A DNA stretch of 64,000 nt from Streptomyces violascens (GTDB lineage: Bacteria; Actinomycetota; Actinomycetes; Streptomycetales; Streptomycetaceae), in contig NZ_BMUA01000003.1 in NCBI RefSeq assembly GCF_014649955.1, positions 284,456 through 348,455 of the forward strand, given 5' to 3'. A program made the translations under genes and the position numbers. This document shows positions 32,729 to 41,185 of the stretch, piece by piece; within the stretch, counting starts at the first letter, position 1, and every line of letters begins with the position of its first letter. The notes beneath the pieces were generated by a model. It was not told the origin of the DNA. It saw nothing but the letters and a program-made list of their open reading frames with translations, and made no database searches.

Positions 32729-33177
32729 CGGAACAGTCCTATCGCGTCGTCCAGGGACCAGGTCTGCCACGACATGGCGCCGAGGGCGACGAGCGAGATG
32801 AGCGCCATCATCGCGTTCTGGCCCTGCTCGGCCCAGTCGTGGATCATCAGGACCAGGTAGAGAAGGTTGAGGAGGAGCCCGGCCACGAGGGCGACCGGGG
32901 TGAGGAAACCGATCACCAGGCCGAGCCCCAGGGCGAGTTCGGCATAGACGACGACGTACGCCATGGTCTTGGGACGGGGTTTGACCACGACGTCGAAGCC
33001 GCTGCGGACGGCGTTCCACTTGTGCTTGGCGGCGACGTCGGCCGCCCAGGCGATGCCGGTGCCGCGCTCGAACCAGCCCTTCTTGTCCTTGTGCCGCCAG
33101 CTCTCCAGCCACCACAGCCCGAGGCCGATGCGCAGGACGGCCAGCCATTCGGCGCCGCCGAGCCAGATCGAGTCCAC
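32725..33177 (-). CDS. DoxX-family membrane protein
   Basis: 150 aa with an N-terminal soluble stretch ending in an amphipathic Lys-rich region and three to four transmembrane helices (starting AYVVVYAELALGLGLVIGFL, then VALVAGLLLNLLYLVLM, then MMALISLVALGAM). DoxX proteins act in quinone or thiosulfate redox chemistry; in actinobacterial catabolic clusters they may feed electrons between a membrane quinone and a cytoplasmic oxidoreductase, but this is not shown. Start ATG at 33177; operator 9 lies 52 bp upstream. Confidence 0.82.
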   Translation of the reverse strand: MDSIWLGGAEWLAVLRIGLGLWWLESWRHKDKKGWFERGTGIAWAADVAAKHKWNAVRSGFDVVVKPRPKTMAYVVVYAELALGLGLVIGFLTPVALVAGLLLNLLYLVLMIHDWAEQGQNAMMALISLVALGAMSWQTWSLDDAIGLFR

Positions 33178-33228
33178 GCGGGGCCCCTTTCTCCAGCAGG
33201 CTTGGTTCTTCCCCAGCAGGAATAGGTT

Positions 33229-33245
33229 TCTGACGGTACGTCAGT
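33229..33245. promoter_or_regulatory. TetR-type palindromic operator 9
   Basis: TCTGACG-GTA-CGTCAGT, 52 bp before the DoxX/DUF35 operon and 201 bp before the divergent FAD-monooxygenase gene. Confidence 0.75.
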
Positions 33246-33445
33246 TGAGCGGATGCGGGGCGTGCGCGCAAGGGGTGGGGGGCGAGAGGGAGGCCCATGT
33301 GCGCGCGCCCGCATGCGGAGCGGCGCGCACGCGGGGCTCCTGCGGCGCTCATGCACACAGGGCGTGCACATGCGTGATCAGATCGCAACCGATTCCGGTC
33401 TTGACCGAGACCCATCAAGTGTTCGCACCGTTACGCTCAGCGTTC

Positions 33446-34591
33446 ATGGCTGATACCACCAACGCCACGACGAGCCCCGTCTATGTGATCGGCGCCGGCC
33501 CCGGCGGGCTCGCCGTGGCCGCCGAGTTGCGCGCACGGGGCGTGCGGGCCGTCGTACTGGAGAAGTCCGACTCCGTGGCCGCCTCCTGGCGGCGCCACTA
33601 CGACCGGCTCCACCTGCACACCACACGGCGCCTGTCCGCGCTGCCCGGGCTGCGGATTCCGCGCAGGTTCGGGCGGTGGGTGTCGCGCGACGACGTGGTG
33701 CGGTACCTGGAGAAGTACGCGGACTTCCATGAGCTGGAGATCGTCACCGGGGTCGAGGTCGAGCGGATCGAGCGCGGGCCCGGTGACGAGGGGTGGGTGC
33801 TGTACGCGACCGGCGGGCGGCGCCTTTCGACGTCGCGCGTGGTGGTGGCCACGGGGTACAACCACACGCCGTACGTTCCCGAGTGGGCCGGGGCCGAGAC
33901 GTACACGGGTGAGCTCGTGCACGCGAGCCGGTACCGCAACCCGGCGCCCTACACCGGCCGGGACGTCCTCGTCGTCGGGGCCGGCAACACCGGGGCCGAG
34001 ATCGCGGCCGACCTCGCCGACGGCGGGGCCGGGCGGGTGCGGCTCGCGGTGCGGACCCCGCCGCACATCCTGCGCCGGTCCACGGCGGGGTGGCCCGCGC
34101 AGGCGACCGGCATCCTGGTGCGCCGGCTTCCGGTACGCCTGGTGGACCGGGCCGCGTCGGTGACCGAACGGCTCTCCGTGCCGGACCTCTCCGCGTACGG
34201 GCTGCCCCGGCCGGCCGGGGGGCTGTACTCGCGGGTGCGGGAGGGGGCGATCCCGGTGCAGGACGTGGGGCTGATCGACGCGGTGCGGGGCGGGCGGGTC
34301 TCGCCGGTCGCGGCGGTCGAATCCTTCGAGGGCGGCAAGGTCGTCCTGGCGGACGGGGCTCGGATCTCGCCGGAGGTGGTGATCTGTGCGACGGGGTACG
34401 GGCGTGGGCTCTCGGCCCTCGTCGGCCACCTCGGCGTCCTCGACTCACGGGGCCGCCCCTTGGCACAGGGCGCACGCACGGTGCCGGGTTCACCGGGTCT
34501 GTACTTCACGGGATTTACGAATCCGATCAGCGGGATGCTGCGAGAACTGGCCCTGGACGCCACCCGGATCGCCAGAACCCTGGCGGGGTGA
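33446..34591 (+). CDS. Flavin-containing (Baeyer-Villiger/FMO-type) monooxygenase
   Basis: 381 aa from the ATG at 33446. Two Rossmann motifs, VIGAGPGGLA (FAD, about 15-24) and VLVVGAGNTGAE (NADPH, about 170), separated by the FMO fingerprint YTGELVHASRYRN (F/Y-x-G-x3-H-x3-Y/F). It would insert an oxygen atom into a ketone or hydroxylate an amine or sulfide using NADPH and O2. The presence of a secondary-alcohol SDR and a lactone/ester-type hydrolase in the same window fits ketone-to-ester ring opening, but that is inference. Divergent from DoxX/DUF35; operator 9 lies in the shared 268-bp gap. Confidence 0.87.
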   Translation: MADTTNATTSPVYVIGAGPGGLAVAAELRARGVRAVVLEKSDSVAASWRRHYDRLHLHTTRRLSALPGLRIPRRFGRWVSRDDVVRYLEKYADFHELEIVTGVEVERIERGPGDEGWVLYATGGRRLSTSRVVVATGYNHTPYVPEWAGAETYTGELVHASRYRNPAPYTGRDVLVVGAGNTGAEIAADLADGGAGRVRLAVRTPPHILRRSTAGWPAQATGILVRRLPVRLVDRAASVTERLSVPDLSAYGLPRPAGGLYSRVREGAIPVQDVGLIDAVRGGRVSPVAAVESFEGGKVVLADGARISPEVVICATGYGRGLSALVGHLGVLDSRGRPLAQGARTVPGSPGLYFTGFTNPISGMLRELALDATRIARTLAG

Positions 34592-34845
34592 ACCCGGCTC
34601 GGCTCCCCGGGGGAGGCTCGCCGCCCCTCCACCGTGCAGGGGCTTGAATACCCCGGGCCCCTGGGCCGGAGCCCCGGCGCACCCCCACCGGCCCGCTCGG
34701 TCCCGCCCGGCCAAAAAGCGACCAACCGGGTTTGGGAAACCCGGGGTTCGGGGCAGGCCCAGCGCACGGTTGGGGCGGGGGCGGAAGCAGGGGCGAGGCA
34801 GACCCCACGGCTTCGCAGGGTTGAGGCTTTGCTCGCACACCGGTT
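34592..34845. other. Gene-free repeat-containing stretch
   Basis: Between the FAD-monooxygenase stop and operator 10a. Holds a GGCCGGAGCCCCGGCGCACC hairpin-like stretch related to 5275-5299 and otherwise no recognisable gene. Frames here are GC-bias artefacts. Confidence 0.6.
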
Positions 34846-34862
34846 CCTGACTGACCGTCAGG
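34846..34862. promoter_or_regulatory. TetR-type palindromic operator 10a
   Basis: CCTGACT-GAC-CGTCAGG, 78 bp upstream of the acyl-CoA synthetase start. Confidence 0.75.
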
Positions 34863-34869
34863 TCTGTAA

Positions 34870-34886
34870 TCTGACTATGCGTCAGT
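34870..34886. promoter_or_regulatory. TetR-type palindromic operator 10b
   Basis: TCTGACT-ATG-CGTCAGT, 24 bp after 10a (start to start), just over two helical turns; tandem double operator for the acyl-CoA synthetase/ECH/flavin reductase genes. Confidence 0.75.
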
Positions 34887-34939
34887 TACCACCGGCACGG
34901 CTCAGTCATGTTGGCCCTCGACCAGGAGCGGGCGGAACG

Positions 34940-37165
34940 ATGCTTGGATCGACTCACGGCACCCTCACGACCGACTTCCGCGCGCGCGTGGTCGCCTGCG
35001 GCGAGCAGCCCGCCCCCGGCGCCGTCCACGGCAGAGCCGCCGGCGAGGGCGACCTGGACGTCAGCGGCCGCCCCCTGTACGCCGACGTACCGGATCTGGA
35101 CCGGTTCTTCCGGCCCGAGTCCGTCGCCGTCGTCGGGGCCTCCGACGCCGAGGGCCGCCCCAACACCGGCATCACCCGCCAGCTCATCGACTGGGCCCAG
35201 CGGGTCGGCGCCCGCATCCACCCCGTCCACCCCACCCGGGAATCCGTCTTCGGGCTGCCCTGCGTCCCCTCCGTGTCCGACCTGCCGGAACAGGTCGATC
35301 TGGCTGTGCTCCTGGTCGGCGACCCGCTCCCCGTCATCGAGGAACTCGCCGAGGCCAAGGTCAAGTTCGCCGTCGCCTTCGCCTCAGGTTTCGCCGAGAC
35401 CGGCGAGCAGGGCGCCGCCGCTCAGGACCGCCTCGCCACCGCCGTCAAGCGCTCCGGCCTCCGCCTCCTCGGGCCCAACACCAACCTCAACGCCTTCGAG
35501 AAGTTCCGGGACGATCTCGACGGGCCCGCCATCGCGCTCATCACCCAGTCCGGGCACCAGGGGCGGCCCGTGTTCACCCTGCAGGAACTCGGCGTACGGC
35601 TCTCCCATTGGGCGCCCACCGGCAACGAGGCCGACCTCGAAACCGCCGACTTCATCTCCTACTTCGCCGAACGGCCCGAGGTCGGAGCCATCGCCTGTTA
35701 CGTCGAGGGGCTCAAGGACGGGCGCTCCTTCCTGCTCGCCGCCGACCGCGCCGCGCGCGCCGGTGTGCCCGTGGTCGCCGTGAAGGTCGGCCGCACCGAG
35801 GCCGGCGCGCGCATGGCCGCCTCACACACCGGCAAGCTGACCGGCGCCGACGACGTCGTGGACGCCGCCATGCGCCAGTACGGCGTCATCCGCGTCGACG
35901 GACTCGACGAACTCCAGGACACCGCCGCCCTGTTGGCCCGGGCACGCAAGCCTCTCGCCGACGGCGTCGTCGTCTATTCGATCTCCGGCGGCACGGGGGC
36001 GCACTTCTCCGATCTCGCCACCGCCGCCGGGCTCCACCTCCCGACCCTCTCCCCCGCCAAGCAGGACCAGCTCCATGAGTGGATACCCGCGTACCTGAAT
36101 GTGGCGAACCCGGTGGACAACGGCGGGCACCCCGTCGGCGACTGGCGCGGTCGCAAAATAATCGACGCGATCCTCGCCGACCCCTCCGTCGGTGTGCTGA
36201 TCTGCCCGATCACCGGTCCCTTCCCTCCCATGAGCGACAAGCTGGCGCAGGACCTGGTGGACGCGGCGGAACAGAGCGACAAGCTGGTGTGCGTGGTGTG
36301 GGGCTCGCCGCTCGGCACCGAGGCCGCCTACCGCGAGACGCTGCTCGGCTCGGACCGGGTCGCCACCTTCCGCACGTTCGCCAACTGCATCGGCGCCGTA
36401 CGGGCGTACCTCTCGCACCACCGGTTCACCACCGGCTACCGCTCCCCCTTCGACGAGGCGCCCCGCGTGCCCTCTCCTTCGTTCCGCAAGGCGCAGGCCC
36501 TGATGCGCCCGGGCCAGCAGCTCAGCGAGCACGCGGCGAAGCAGCTTCTGCGGGCGTACGGGATCCGGGTGCCGCGCGAGCAGCTCGTGACCAGCGCGGC
36601 GGCCGCCGTGCGCGCGGCCGGGCTCGTCGGCTACCCCGTCGTCATGAAGGCCTCCGGCGCACGGCTCGCCCACAAGACCGAACTCGGCCTGGTCAAGGTG
36701 GGATTGACCTCGGCCAGCCAGATCCGGGACGCCTATCGCGAGCTCACCGACGTCGCCCGGTACGAGGGCGTCGACCTCGACGGCATCCTGGTGTGCCAGA
36801 TGGTCGAGCGCGGCGTCGAGATGGTCGTCGGCGTCTCGCACGACTCGCTGTTCGGGCCCACCGTGACCGTCGGGCTCGGCGGCGTCCTGGTGGAGGTGCT
36901 CGGCGACTCGGCCGTGCGCGTCCCCCCGTTCGGCGAGCAGCAGGCGCGGGACATGCTCGGCGAACTCCGGGGGCGGGCGCTCCTCGACGGCGTACGCGGC
37001 GGGCCCCCGCTGGATGTGGACGCGCTCGTCGAAGTCGTCCTGCGCGTCCAGCGGATGGCCCTCGAACTCGGCGACGAGCTCGCCGAGCTGGACATCAACC
37101 CGATCATGGTGCTCCCGCGCGGCCAGGGCGCGGTCGCCCTCGATGCCCTCGCCATCTGCCGCTGA
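34940..37165 (+). CDS. Acyl-CoA synthetase (NDP-forming), acetate-CoA ligase family
   Basis: 741 aa from the ATG at 34940 (AGGAG 11 bp upstream). Fused NDP-forming layout: CoA-binding Rossmann (about 50-150, starting FRPESVAVVGASDAEG), two ligase-CoA/flavodoxin-like domains with the phospho-histidine in SHTGKLTG (His296), and a C-terminal ATP-grasp (about 515-741). It makes acyl-CoA from acid, ATP and CoA, giving ADP and phosphate, unlike the AMP-forming ligases at 16479 and 51427. First gene of a transcription unit with ECH 66 bp downstream. Double operator upstream. Substrate chain class cannot be told. Confidence 0.86.
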   Translation: MLGSTHGTLTTDFRARVVACGEQPAPGAVHGRAAGEGDLDVSGRPLYADVPDLDRFFRPESVAVVGASDAEGRPNTGITRQLIDWAQRVGARIHPVHPTRESVFGLPCVPSVSDLPEQVDLAVLLVGDPLPVIEELAEAKVKFAVAFASGFAETGEQGAAAQDRLATAVKRSGLRLLGPNTNLNAFEKFRDDLDGPAIALITQSGHQGRPVFTLQELGVRLSHWAPTGNEADLETADFISYFAERPEVGAIACYVEGLKDGRSFLLAADRAARAGVPVVAVKVGRTEAGARMAASHTGKLTGADDVVDAAMRQYGVIRVDGLDELQDTAALLARARKPLADGVVVYSISGGTGAHFSDLATAAGLHLPTLSPAKQDQLHEWIPAYLNVANPVDNGGHPVGDWRGRKIIDAILADPSVGVLICPITGPFPPMSDKLAQDLVDAAEQSDKLVCVVWGSPLGTEAAYRETLLGSDRVATFRTFANCIGAVRAYLSHHRFTTGYRSPFDEAPRVPSPSFRKAQALMRPGQQLSEHAAKQLLRAYGIRVPREQLVTSAAAAVRAAGLVGYPVVMKASGARLAHKTELGLVKVGLTSASQIRDAYRELTDVARYEGVDLDGILVCQMVERGVEMVVGVSHDSLFGPTVTVGLGGVLVEVLGDSAVRVPPFGEQQARDMLGELRGRALLDGVRGGPPLDVDALVEVVLRVQRMALELGDELAELDINPIMVLPRGQGAVALDALAICR

Positions 37166-37230
37166 GCCGATCCCTCCACTCGCCGCGTCCCCACTCGCCA
37201 CTTCCCCGCCCCCGTATCTGGAGCCCCCGC

Positions 37231-38055
37231 ATGGACCCGCTCGACGACTCCCCGGATTCATTGGTACTCCACGCCACTGACAACGGCGTCTCGTGGATCA
37301 CGCTCAACCGGCCCGCCGCCATGAACGCCGTCACCTGGGACCAGCGCGAACGGGTCATCTCGCTGCTCGGCGCGGCCTCCGCCGACCCTGCCGTACGAGC
37401 CGTCGTGATCACCGCCACCGGCAAGGGGTTCTGCGCGGGAGCCGACCTTCGCGGGGCACCGGCGACCGGAACCGCGTCCGGCAGCGAGCGGGTCGCCGGC
37501 GACGTCGCCCGCACCATCCGTCAGGGCGCCCAACGCCTGATCACCGCCGTACTCGACTGCGAGAAGCCGGTCGTCGCGGCCGTCAACGGCACCGCCGCCG
37601 GTCTCGGCACCCACCTCGCGCTCGCCTGCGATCTGGTTCTGGCCGCCGAATCGGCCAAGTTCATCGAGGTGTTCGTACGCCGGGGCCTGGTACCGGACGG
37701 GGGCGGCGCCTATCTGTTGCCGCGCCTGGTGGGGCCGCAGCGGGCGAAGGAGCTGATGTTCTTCGGGGACGCGCTGCGGGCGTCCGACGCCGAGCGCATG
37801 GGACTGGTCAACCGCGTGGTCGCGGACGCCGAACTCGCCGCCACCGCCAAGGAGTGGGCCGAGCGGCTCGCGGCCGGGCCGACCCGCGCGCTCGCCCTCA
37901 CCAAGCACCTGGTGAACGCTTCCCTGGACACCGACCGCAGCACCGCACTCGCCGCCGAGGCCTGGGCCCAGGAGATCAACATGACGACCCGGGACGCGAA
38001 CGAGGGAGTGGCGAGCTTCGTGGAGCGCCGCACCCCCAAATACCGTGGCCTGTAA
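37231..38055 (+). CDS. Enoyl-CoA hydratase/isomerase family protein
   Basis: 274-aa crotonase-fold protein: VSWITLNRPAAMNAVTWDQR, GKGFCAGADLRGAP (first oxyanion site), AVNGTAAGLGTHLALACDLV (second), and VRRGLVPDGGGAYLLPRLVG where the proline-aspartate region precedes the catalytic acid position. Better conserved than the ECH at 19804. Likely hydrates an enoyl-CoA formed by one of the acyl-CoA dehydrogenases. It lies in line between the NDP-forming synthetase and the flavin reductase. Confidence 0.9.
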   Translation: MDPLDDSPDSLVLHATDNGVSWITLNRPAAMNAVTWDQRERVISLLGAASADPAVRAVVITATGKGFCAGADLRGAPATGTASGSERVAGDVARTIRQGAQRLITAVLDCEKPVVAAVNGTAAGLGTHLALACDLVLAAESAKFIEVFVRRGLVPDGGGAYLLPRLVGPQRAKELMFFGDALRASDAERMGLVNRVVADAELAATAKEWAERLAAGPTRALALTKHLVNASLDTDRSTALAAEAWAQEINMTTRDANEGVASFVERRTPKYRGL

Positions 38056-38083
38056 GCCATTTCAGCACCCGCGAGGCTTCCAA

Positions 38084-38100
38084 TCTGACATACCGTCAGC
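38084..38100. promoter_or_regulatory. TetR-type palindromic operator 11, abutting a start codon
   Basis: TCTGACA-TAC-CGTCAGC, 4 bp before the ATG at 38105. As at 29057, no ribosome-binding site fits between, suggesting a leaderless mRNA with the operator over its promoter. Confidence 0.75.
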
Positions 38101-38104
38101 TTCA

Positions 38105-38722
38105 ATGGCTGATGTGATGGGACACGCAGGGATGGCGGCCACCGTCGTCCGATACCTCAGGTCCGTCGGCGCCGCCACGGCCGCCGAGCCCGTCGACTTC
38201 CTGCCGCGCCCGGACCTCCGGGCCGTACGGGACGACGAGCGGGCGCCGGTCGCTCCGGGTGAATTCCGGCGCGTGCTCGGGCAGTTCGCGAGCGGGGTCA
38301 CCGTCATCACCGCCGAGGACGCGGCCGGACCCACCGGCTTCGCCTGCCAGTCCTTCGCCTCGCTCTCCCTCGACCCGCCGCTGGTCGCCTTCATGGTGGC
38401 CCGTACGTCGACGACGTGGCCGCGCATCGCCCGCGCCGGGGTGTTCTGCGTGAACGTCCTCGGGGCCGAACAGTCCGTACTCTGCCGGGGGTTCGCGGTC
38501 AGCGGGGCCGACAAGTTCGCCGGGGTCGCCTTCGACGCGGCGCCCATGACCGGCTCGCCCCGGCTCGACGGCGTACCGGCGTGGATCGACTGCCGCATCC
38601 AGAACGTGCACACCGGCGGGGACCACCTGATCGTGGTCGGCCGCGTCGAGGCACTGGGCGCCACGGAGGGCGCCGCCCCGCTCCTCTTCCACGGAGGCAG
38701 GTTCGGCCGCTTCAGCGACTGA
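38105..38722 (+). CDS. Flavin reductase family protein (HsaB-like)
   Basis: 205 aa. After a 45-residue head the split-barrel flavin reductase domain (about 50-200) has GEFRRVLGQFASGVTVIT, GFACQSFASLSLDPPLV, TTWPRIARAGVFCVNVLG and a terminal FHGGRFGRF. Such proteins supply reduced FMN/FAD to two-component monooxygenases; HsaB in steroid-degrading actinobacteria is an example. A candidate oxygenase partner is the LLM enzyme at 5323, though it is distant. Own operator 11 lies directly at the start codon, so it has its own promoter although it follows ECH in line. Confidence 0.86.
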   Translation: MADVMGHAGMAATVVRYLRSVGAATAAEPVDFLPRPDLRAVRDDERAPVAPGEFRRVLGQFASGVTVITAEDAAGPTGFACQSFASLSLDPPLVAFMVARTSTTWPRIARAGVFCVNVLGAEQSVLCRGFAVSGADKFAGVAFDAAPMTGSPRLDGVPAWIDCRIQNVHTGGDHLIVVGRVEALGATEGAAPLLFHGGRFGRFSD

Positions 38723-38743
38723 GCCGGCCTTCCGCGACGCCGC

Positions 38744-39448
38744 TCACCAGGCCGCGTCGGTGATGAGCCGCCCGCTGCGGGTCTCCACGCGCAGCTTGCC
38801 CTTGTCGTCGTACGCCGCGTGCCGCCAGTCCGCGAAGACCTCGGCCACCCTGCGGCCCTCCCAGTCGTCGGCGCCCGGCGGCGGGTTGAAGTCGACCGTC
38901 ACCACGGCCTCCTCGGCCGCACCCTCCTTGCGGATGCGGACCGCCACCACCGACGGCCACATCCCGTCGTCGGCCTTGGTGAGGTGCTGGGAGTAGTAGC
39001 CGACGAAGTCCCGCGTCATGTCGAACCAGCCGGCGGGAAGGCAGGGCGTCGCGGTGCCGTCGGTGGGCGGGCCCGGGGTGCCGGGGTCGGCGTCGGTGGG
39101 AGGGCCGGGGGTGCCCGCGTTGCCGTCGCCGTCGGTGGGAGGGCCGGGGTTTCCGGTGCCCTGGTCGGTCGGCGGGCCGGGGCTGCCGGTGTCCTCGTCC
39201 GTCGGTGGACCGGGCGTCCCCGCCTCGTCCTCCGTCGCCGGACCGGCACCGCTGGAGGTTCCGTCCTCTGTCGTATCCGTGGTCTCGTCCCCACAGGGGT
39301 TCGCCGACGTGGCGGACGGCGTGGACGGCTGGGCAGCCGGGGCGACCGCCGCCGGGTCGCCCGGGCGGGCCGTTCCGCAGCCGGTCACGGCGGCGCACAG
39401 CAGGGCCGCGGCCAGCAGGGCGACGCCCTGCGTGTTGCTCGGCTTCAT
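38744..39448 (-). CDS. Secreted lipoprotein with PGPPTD repeats
   Basis: 234 aa from the ATG at 39448. Signal peptide with lipobox (LLAAALLCAAVTGC; Cys about residue 24). Then a Pro/Gly/Thr/Asp low-complexity linker carrying five copies of PGPPTD at 11- to 14-residue spacing, and a C-terminal globular domain (about 140-234) with aromatic- and Asp-rich patches (WFDMTRDFVGYYSQHL, VAVRIRKEGAAEEAVVTVDF). The last domain resembles small secreted domains of unknown function. It is divergent from nothing; converges with the flavin reductase gene. Confidence 0.78.
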   Translation of the reverse strand: MKPSNTQGVALLAAALLCAAVTGCGTARPGDPAAVAPAAQPSTPSATSANPCGDETTDTTEDGTSSGAGPATEDEAGTPGPPTDEDTGSPGPPTDQGTGNPGPPTDGDGNAGTPGPPTDADPGTPGPPTDGTATPCLPAGWFDMTRDFVGYYSQHLTKADDGMWPSVVAVRIRKEGAAEEAVVTVDFNPPPGADDWEGRRVAEVFADWRHAAYDDKGKLRVETRSGRLITDAAW

Positions 39449-39567
39449 GATGTTCCCCCTAGGTCCCCCCCCGGTCGGGGAAACACCCGGCTCCCCTGTA
39501 CGCAAACGTCCCGTAGACGTCTTCGTGGACGTCCCCGTAAACGTCGGTCCCGTACAGGAAGAGGGGA

Positions 39568-40872
39568 TCACACGGCGAGCGGTTCCGTGCCGGGGCGGTG
39601 GCGGATGACCAGGGCCATCAGCGCGGCCGCCGCGCACAGCGCGCCCGAGGCGTACCAGACGACGTCGTAGCTGCCGAAGGCGTCGCGGGCCACCCCGCCC
39701 AGGAAGGCGATGACGGCCGCGCCGACCTGGTGCGATGCGAGCACCCAGCCGAAGACGATCGCACTGTCGTCGCCATAGTGCCGACGGCACAGGGCGATGG
39801 TGGGCGGCACGGTGGCCACCCAGTCGAGCCCGTAGAAGACGATGAAGAAGACCATCGGGGGATGGACGGCGGGCGCGAGCAGCATCGGCAGGAAGAGGAG
39901 CGAGATGCCGCGCAGGGCGTAGTACGTGGCGAGCAGCCGGCGCGACTCGAAGCGGTCGGTGAGCCAGCCCGAGAAGATGGTGCCCGCGACGTCGAAGACG
40001 CCAATGACGGCGAGCAGTCCGGCGGCCGCCGTGACCGGCATGCCGTGGTCGTGGGCGGCCGGTACGAAGTGCGTCTGGACCAGGCCGTTGGTGGAGGCGC
40101 CGCAGATCGCGAACGTGCCCGCGAGCAGCCAGAACGGCCCGGTGCGGGCGGCCTTGGCGAGGACGGTGAGGGTGCGGCGGGCCGCGCCCGTGACGGGGGC
40201 GGGCTTGGGCACGTATGCGCTCGCCCCGTACGGCGCGAGCCCCACGTCCGCCGGGTGGTCGCGCAGCAGCAGCCACACGAAGGGGACGACGGCGAGCGCG
40301 GCCAGCGTCACGGTGACGGCGGCCGGGCGCCAGCCGTGGGCCTCGACCATCCAGGAGAGCAGCGGCAGGAAGATCAGCTGGCCGGAGGCGGAGGCCGCGG
40401 TCAGGATGCCGGTGACCAGACCGCGGCGCTCGGTGAACCACCGGTTGGTGACGGTCGCCGCGAACGCGAGCGCCATCGATCCACTGCCCAGGCCCACCAA
40501 CAGTCCCCAGCAGAGGATGAGTTGCCAGGCATGCTGCATGAAGACGGTGAGCCCCGAGCCGACCGCGATCACGGTCAGCGCGACCGCGACGACCTTGCGG
40601 ATGCCGAAGCGGTCCATCAGGGCGGCGGCGAAGGGGGCGGTCAGGCCGTAGAGCGCGAGGTTCACGGAGACCGCGGCGCCGATCGTGCCGCGCGACCAGT
40701 GGAACTCGCTGTGCAGCGGGTCGATGAGCAGTCCGGGCAGCGAGCGGAAGGCTGCGGCCCCGATGATCGTGACGAAGGCGACGGCAGCCACGTACCAGGC
40801 GCGGTGGATCCTGGGTTCGGGCTTGAGCCGGGGGGCGGGCGCGATGGGGAGGCTGTCGGTTGTCCGGGTCAC
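39568..40872 (-). CDS. MFS transporter, monocarboxylate/oxalate-formate-like
   Basis: 434 aa from the GTG at 40872 (a GTG at 40968 would add a 32-residue head). Twelve predicted membrane segments, with the MFS loop 2-3 signature near AAALMDRFGIRKVVAVALT and the equivalent SGWLTDRFESRRLLATYY near loop 8-9. Closest to the MCT/OFA-type carboxylate transporters. It could import or export an organic acid, but no direct link to the palindrome regulon is visible (no operator seen in its upstream gap). Divergent from the GlxA-type regulator, which may control it. Confidence 0.82.
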   Translation of the reverse strand: MTRTTDSLPIAPAPRLKPEPRIHRAWYVAAVAFVTIIGAAAFRSLPGLLIDPLHSEFHWSRGTIGAAVSVNLALYGLTAPFAAALMDRFGIRKVVAVALTVIAVGSGLTVFMQHAWQLILCWGLLVGLGSGSMALAFAATVTNRWFTERRGLVTGILTAASASGQLIFLPLLSWMVEAHGWRPAAVTVTLAALAVVPFVWLLLRDHPADVGLAPYGASAYVPKPAPVTGAARRTLTVLAKAARTGPFWLLAGTFAICGASTNGLVQTHFVPAAHDHGMPVTAAAGLLAVIGVFDVAGTIFSGWLTDRFESRRLLATYYALRGISLLFLPMLLAPAVHPPMVFFIVFYGLDWVATVPPTIALCRRHYGDDSAIVFGWVLASHQVGAAVIAFLGGVARDAFGSYDVVWYASGALCAAAALMALVIRHRPGTEPLAV

Positions 40873-40972
40873 GTCGAACAGCGTGGCGGTACGGGTCTCT
40901 GTCGTACGAGTGGCTGAAAGGCCACCCTTCGCAGGGATCGGGCCATGGGGGGACTGGCCCTGTTCCACTCCC

Positions 40973-41034
40973 CACCCCGCCCCTCCCCGGCTGTGACACC
41001 CCGCGGCTCCGCCGCGTGTCTCATGGGGCGGGGT
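40973..41034 (+). repeat. Dispersed GCGGCTCCGCCGC module
   Basis: Copy of the module also found at 44478-44537 and inverted at 5209-5264. It lies in the gap between the divergent MFS and GlxA genes. Confidence 0.6.
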
Positions 41035-41066
41035 GAGGGAATGCCCCGGCCGCGCTCAGACTTGTG

Positions 41067-41158
41067 CGATAGCGATAGCAACAGCGATAGCGATAGCGAC
41101 AAAGCCAGGCCGGGCCGGGCCAGTGCCAGCGGTGCAGACCAGTGCCAGCGGTGCAGAC
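41067..41158 (+). repeat. Hexanucleotide array and tandem 19-bp repeat in a regulator leader
   Basis: GCGATAGCGATAGCAACAGC plus GATAGCGATAGCGAC (about five to six (A/G)CGATA-like hexamers, 41067-41100), then two exact tandem copies of CAGTGCCAGCGGTGCAGAC (41121-41139 and 41140-41158). The second copy ends 27 bp before the regulator ATG, so copy number could alter expression. Confidence 0.75.
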
Positions 41159-41185
41159 CGCCACCCCACCACGAAGGAGGCCACC

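Noticed and set aside
34634..34939. N-terminal extension of the acyl-CoA synthetase to 34634
   Set aside because: It would place both operators within the coding region and lacks a start signal; the ATG at 34940 has AGGAG and begins the conserved domain at the right distance.
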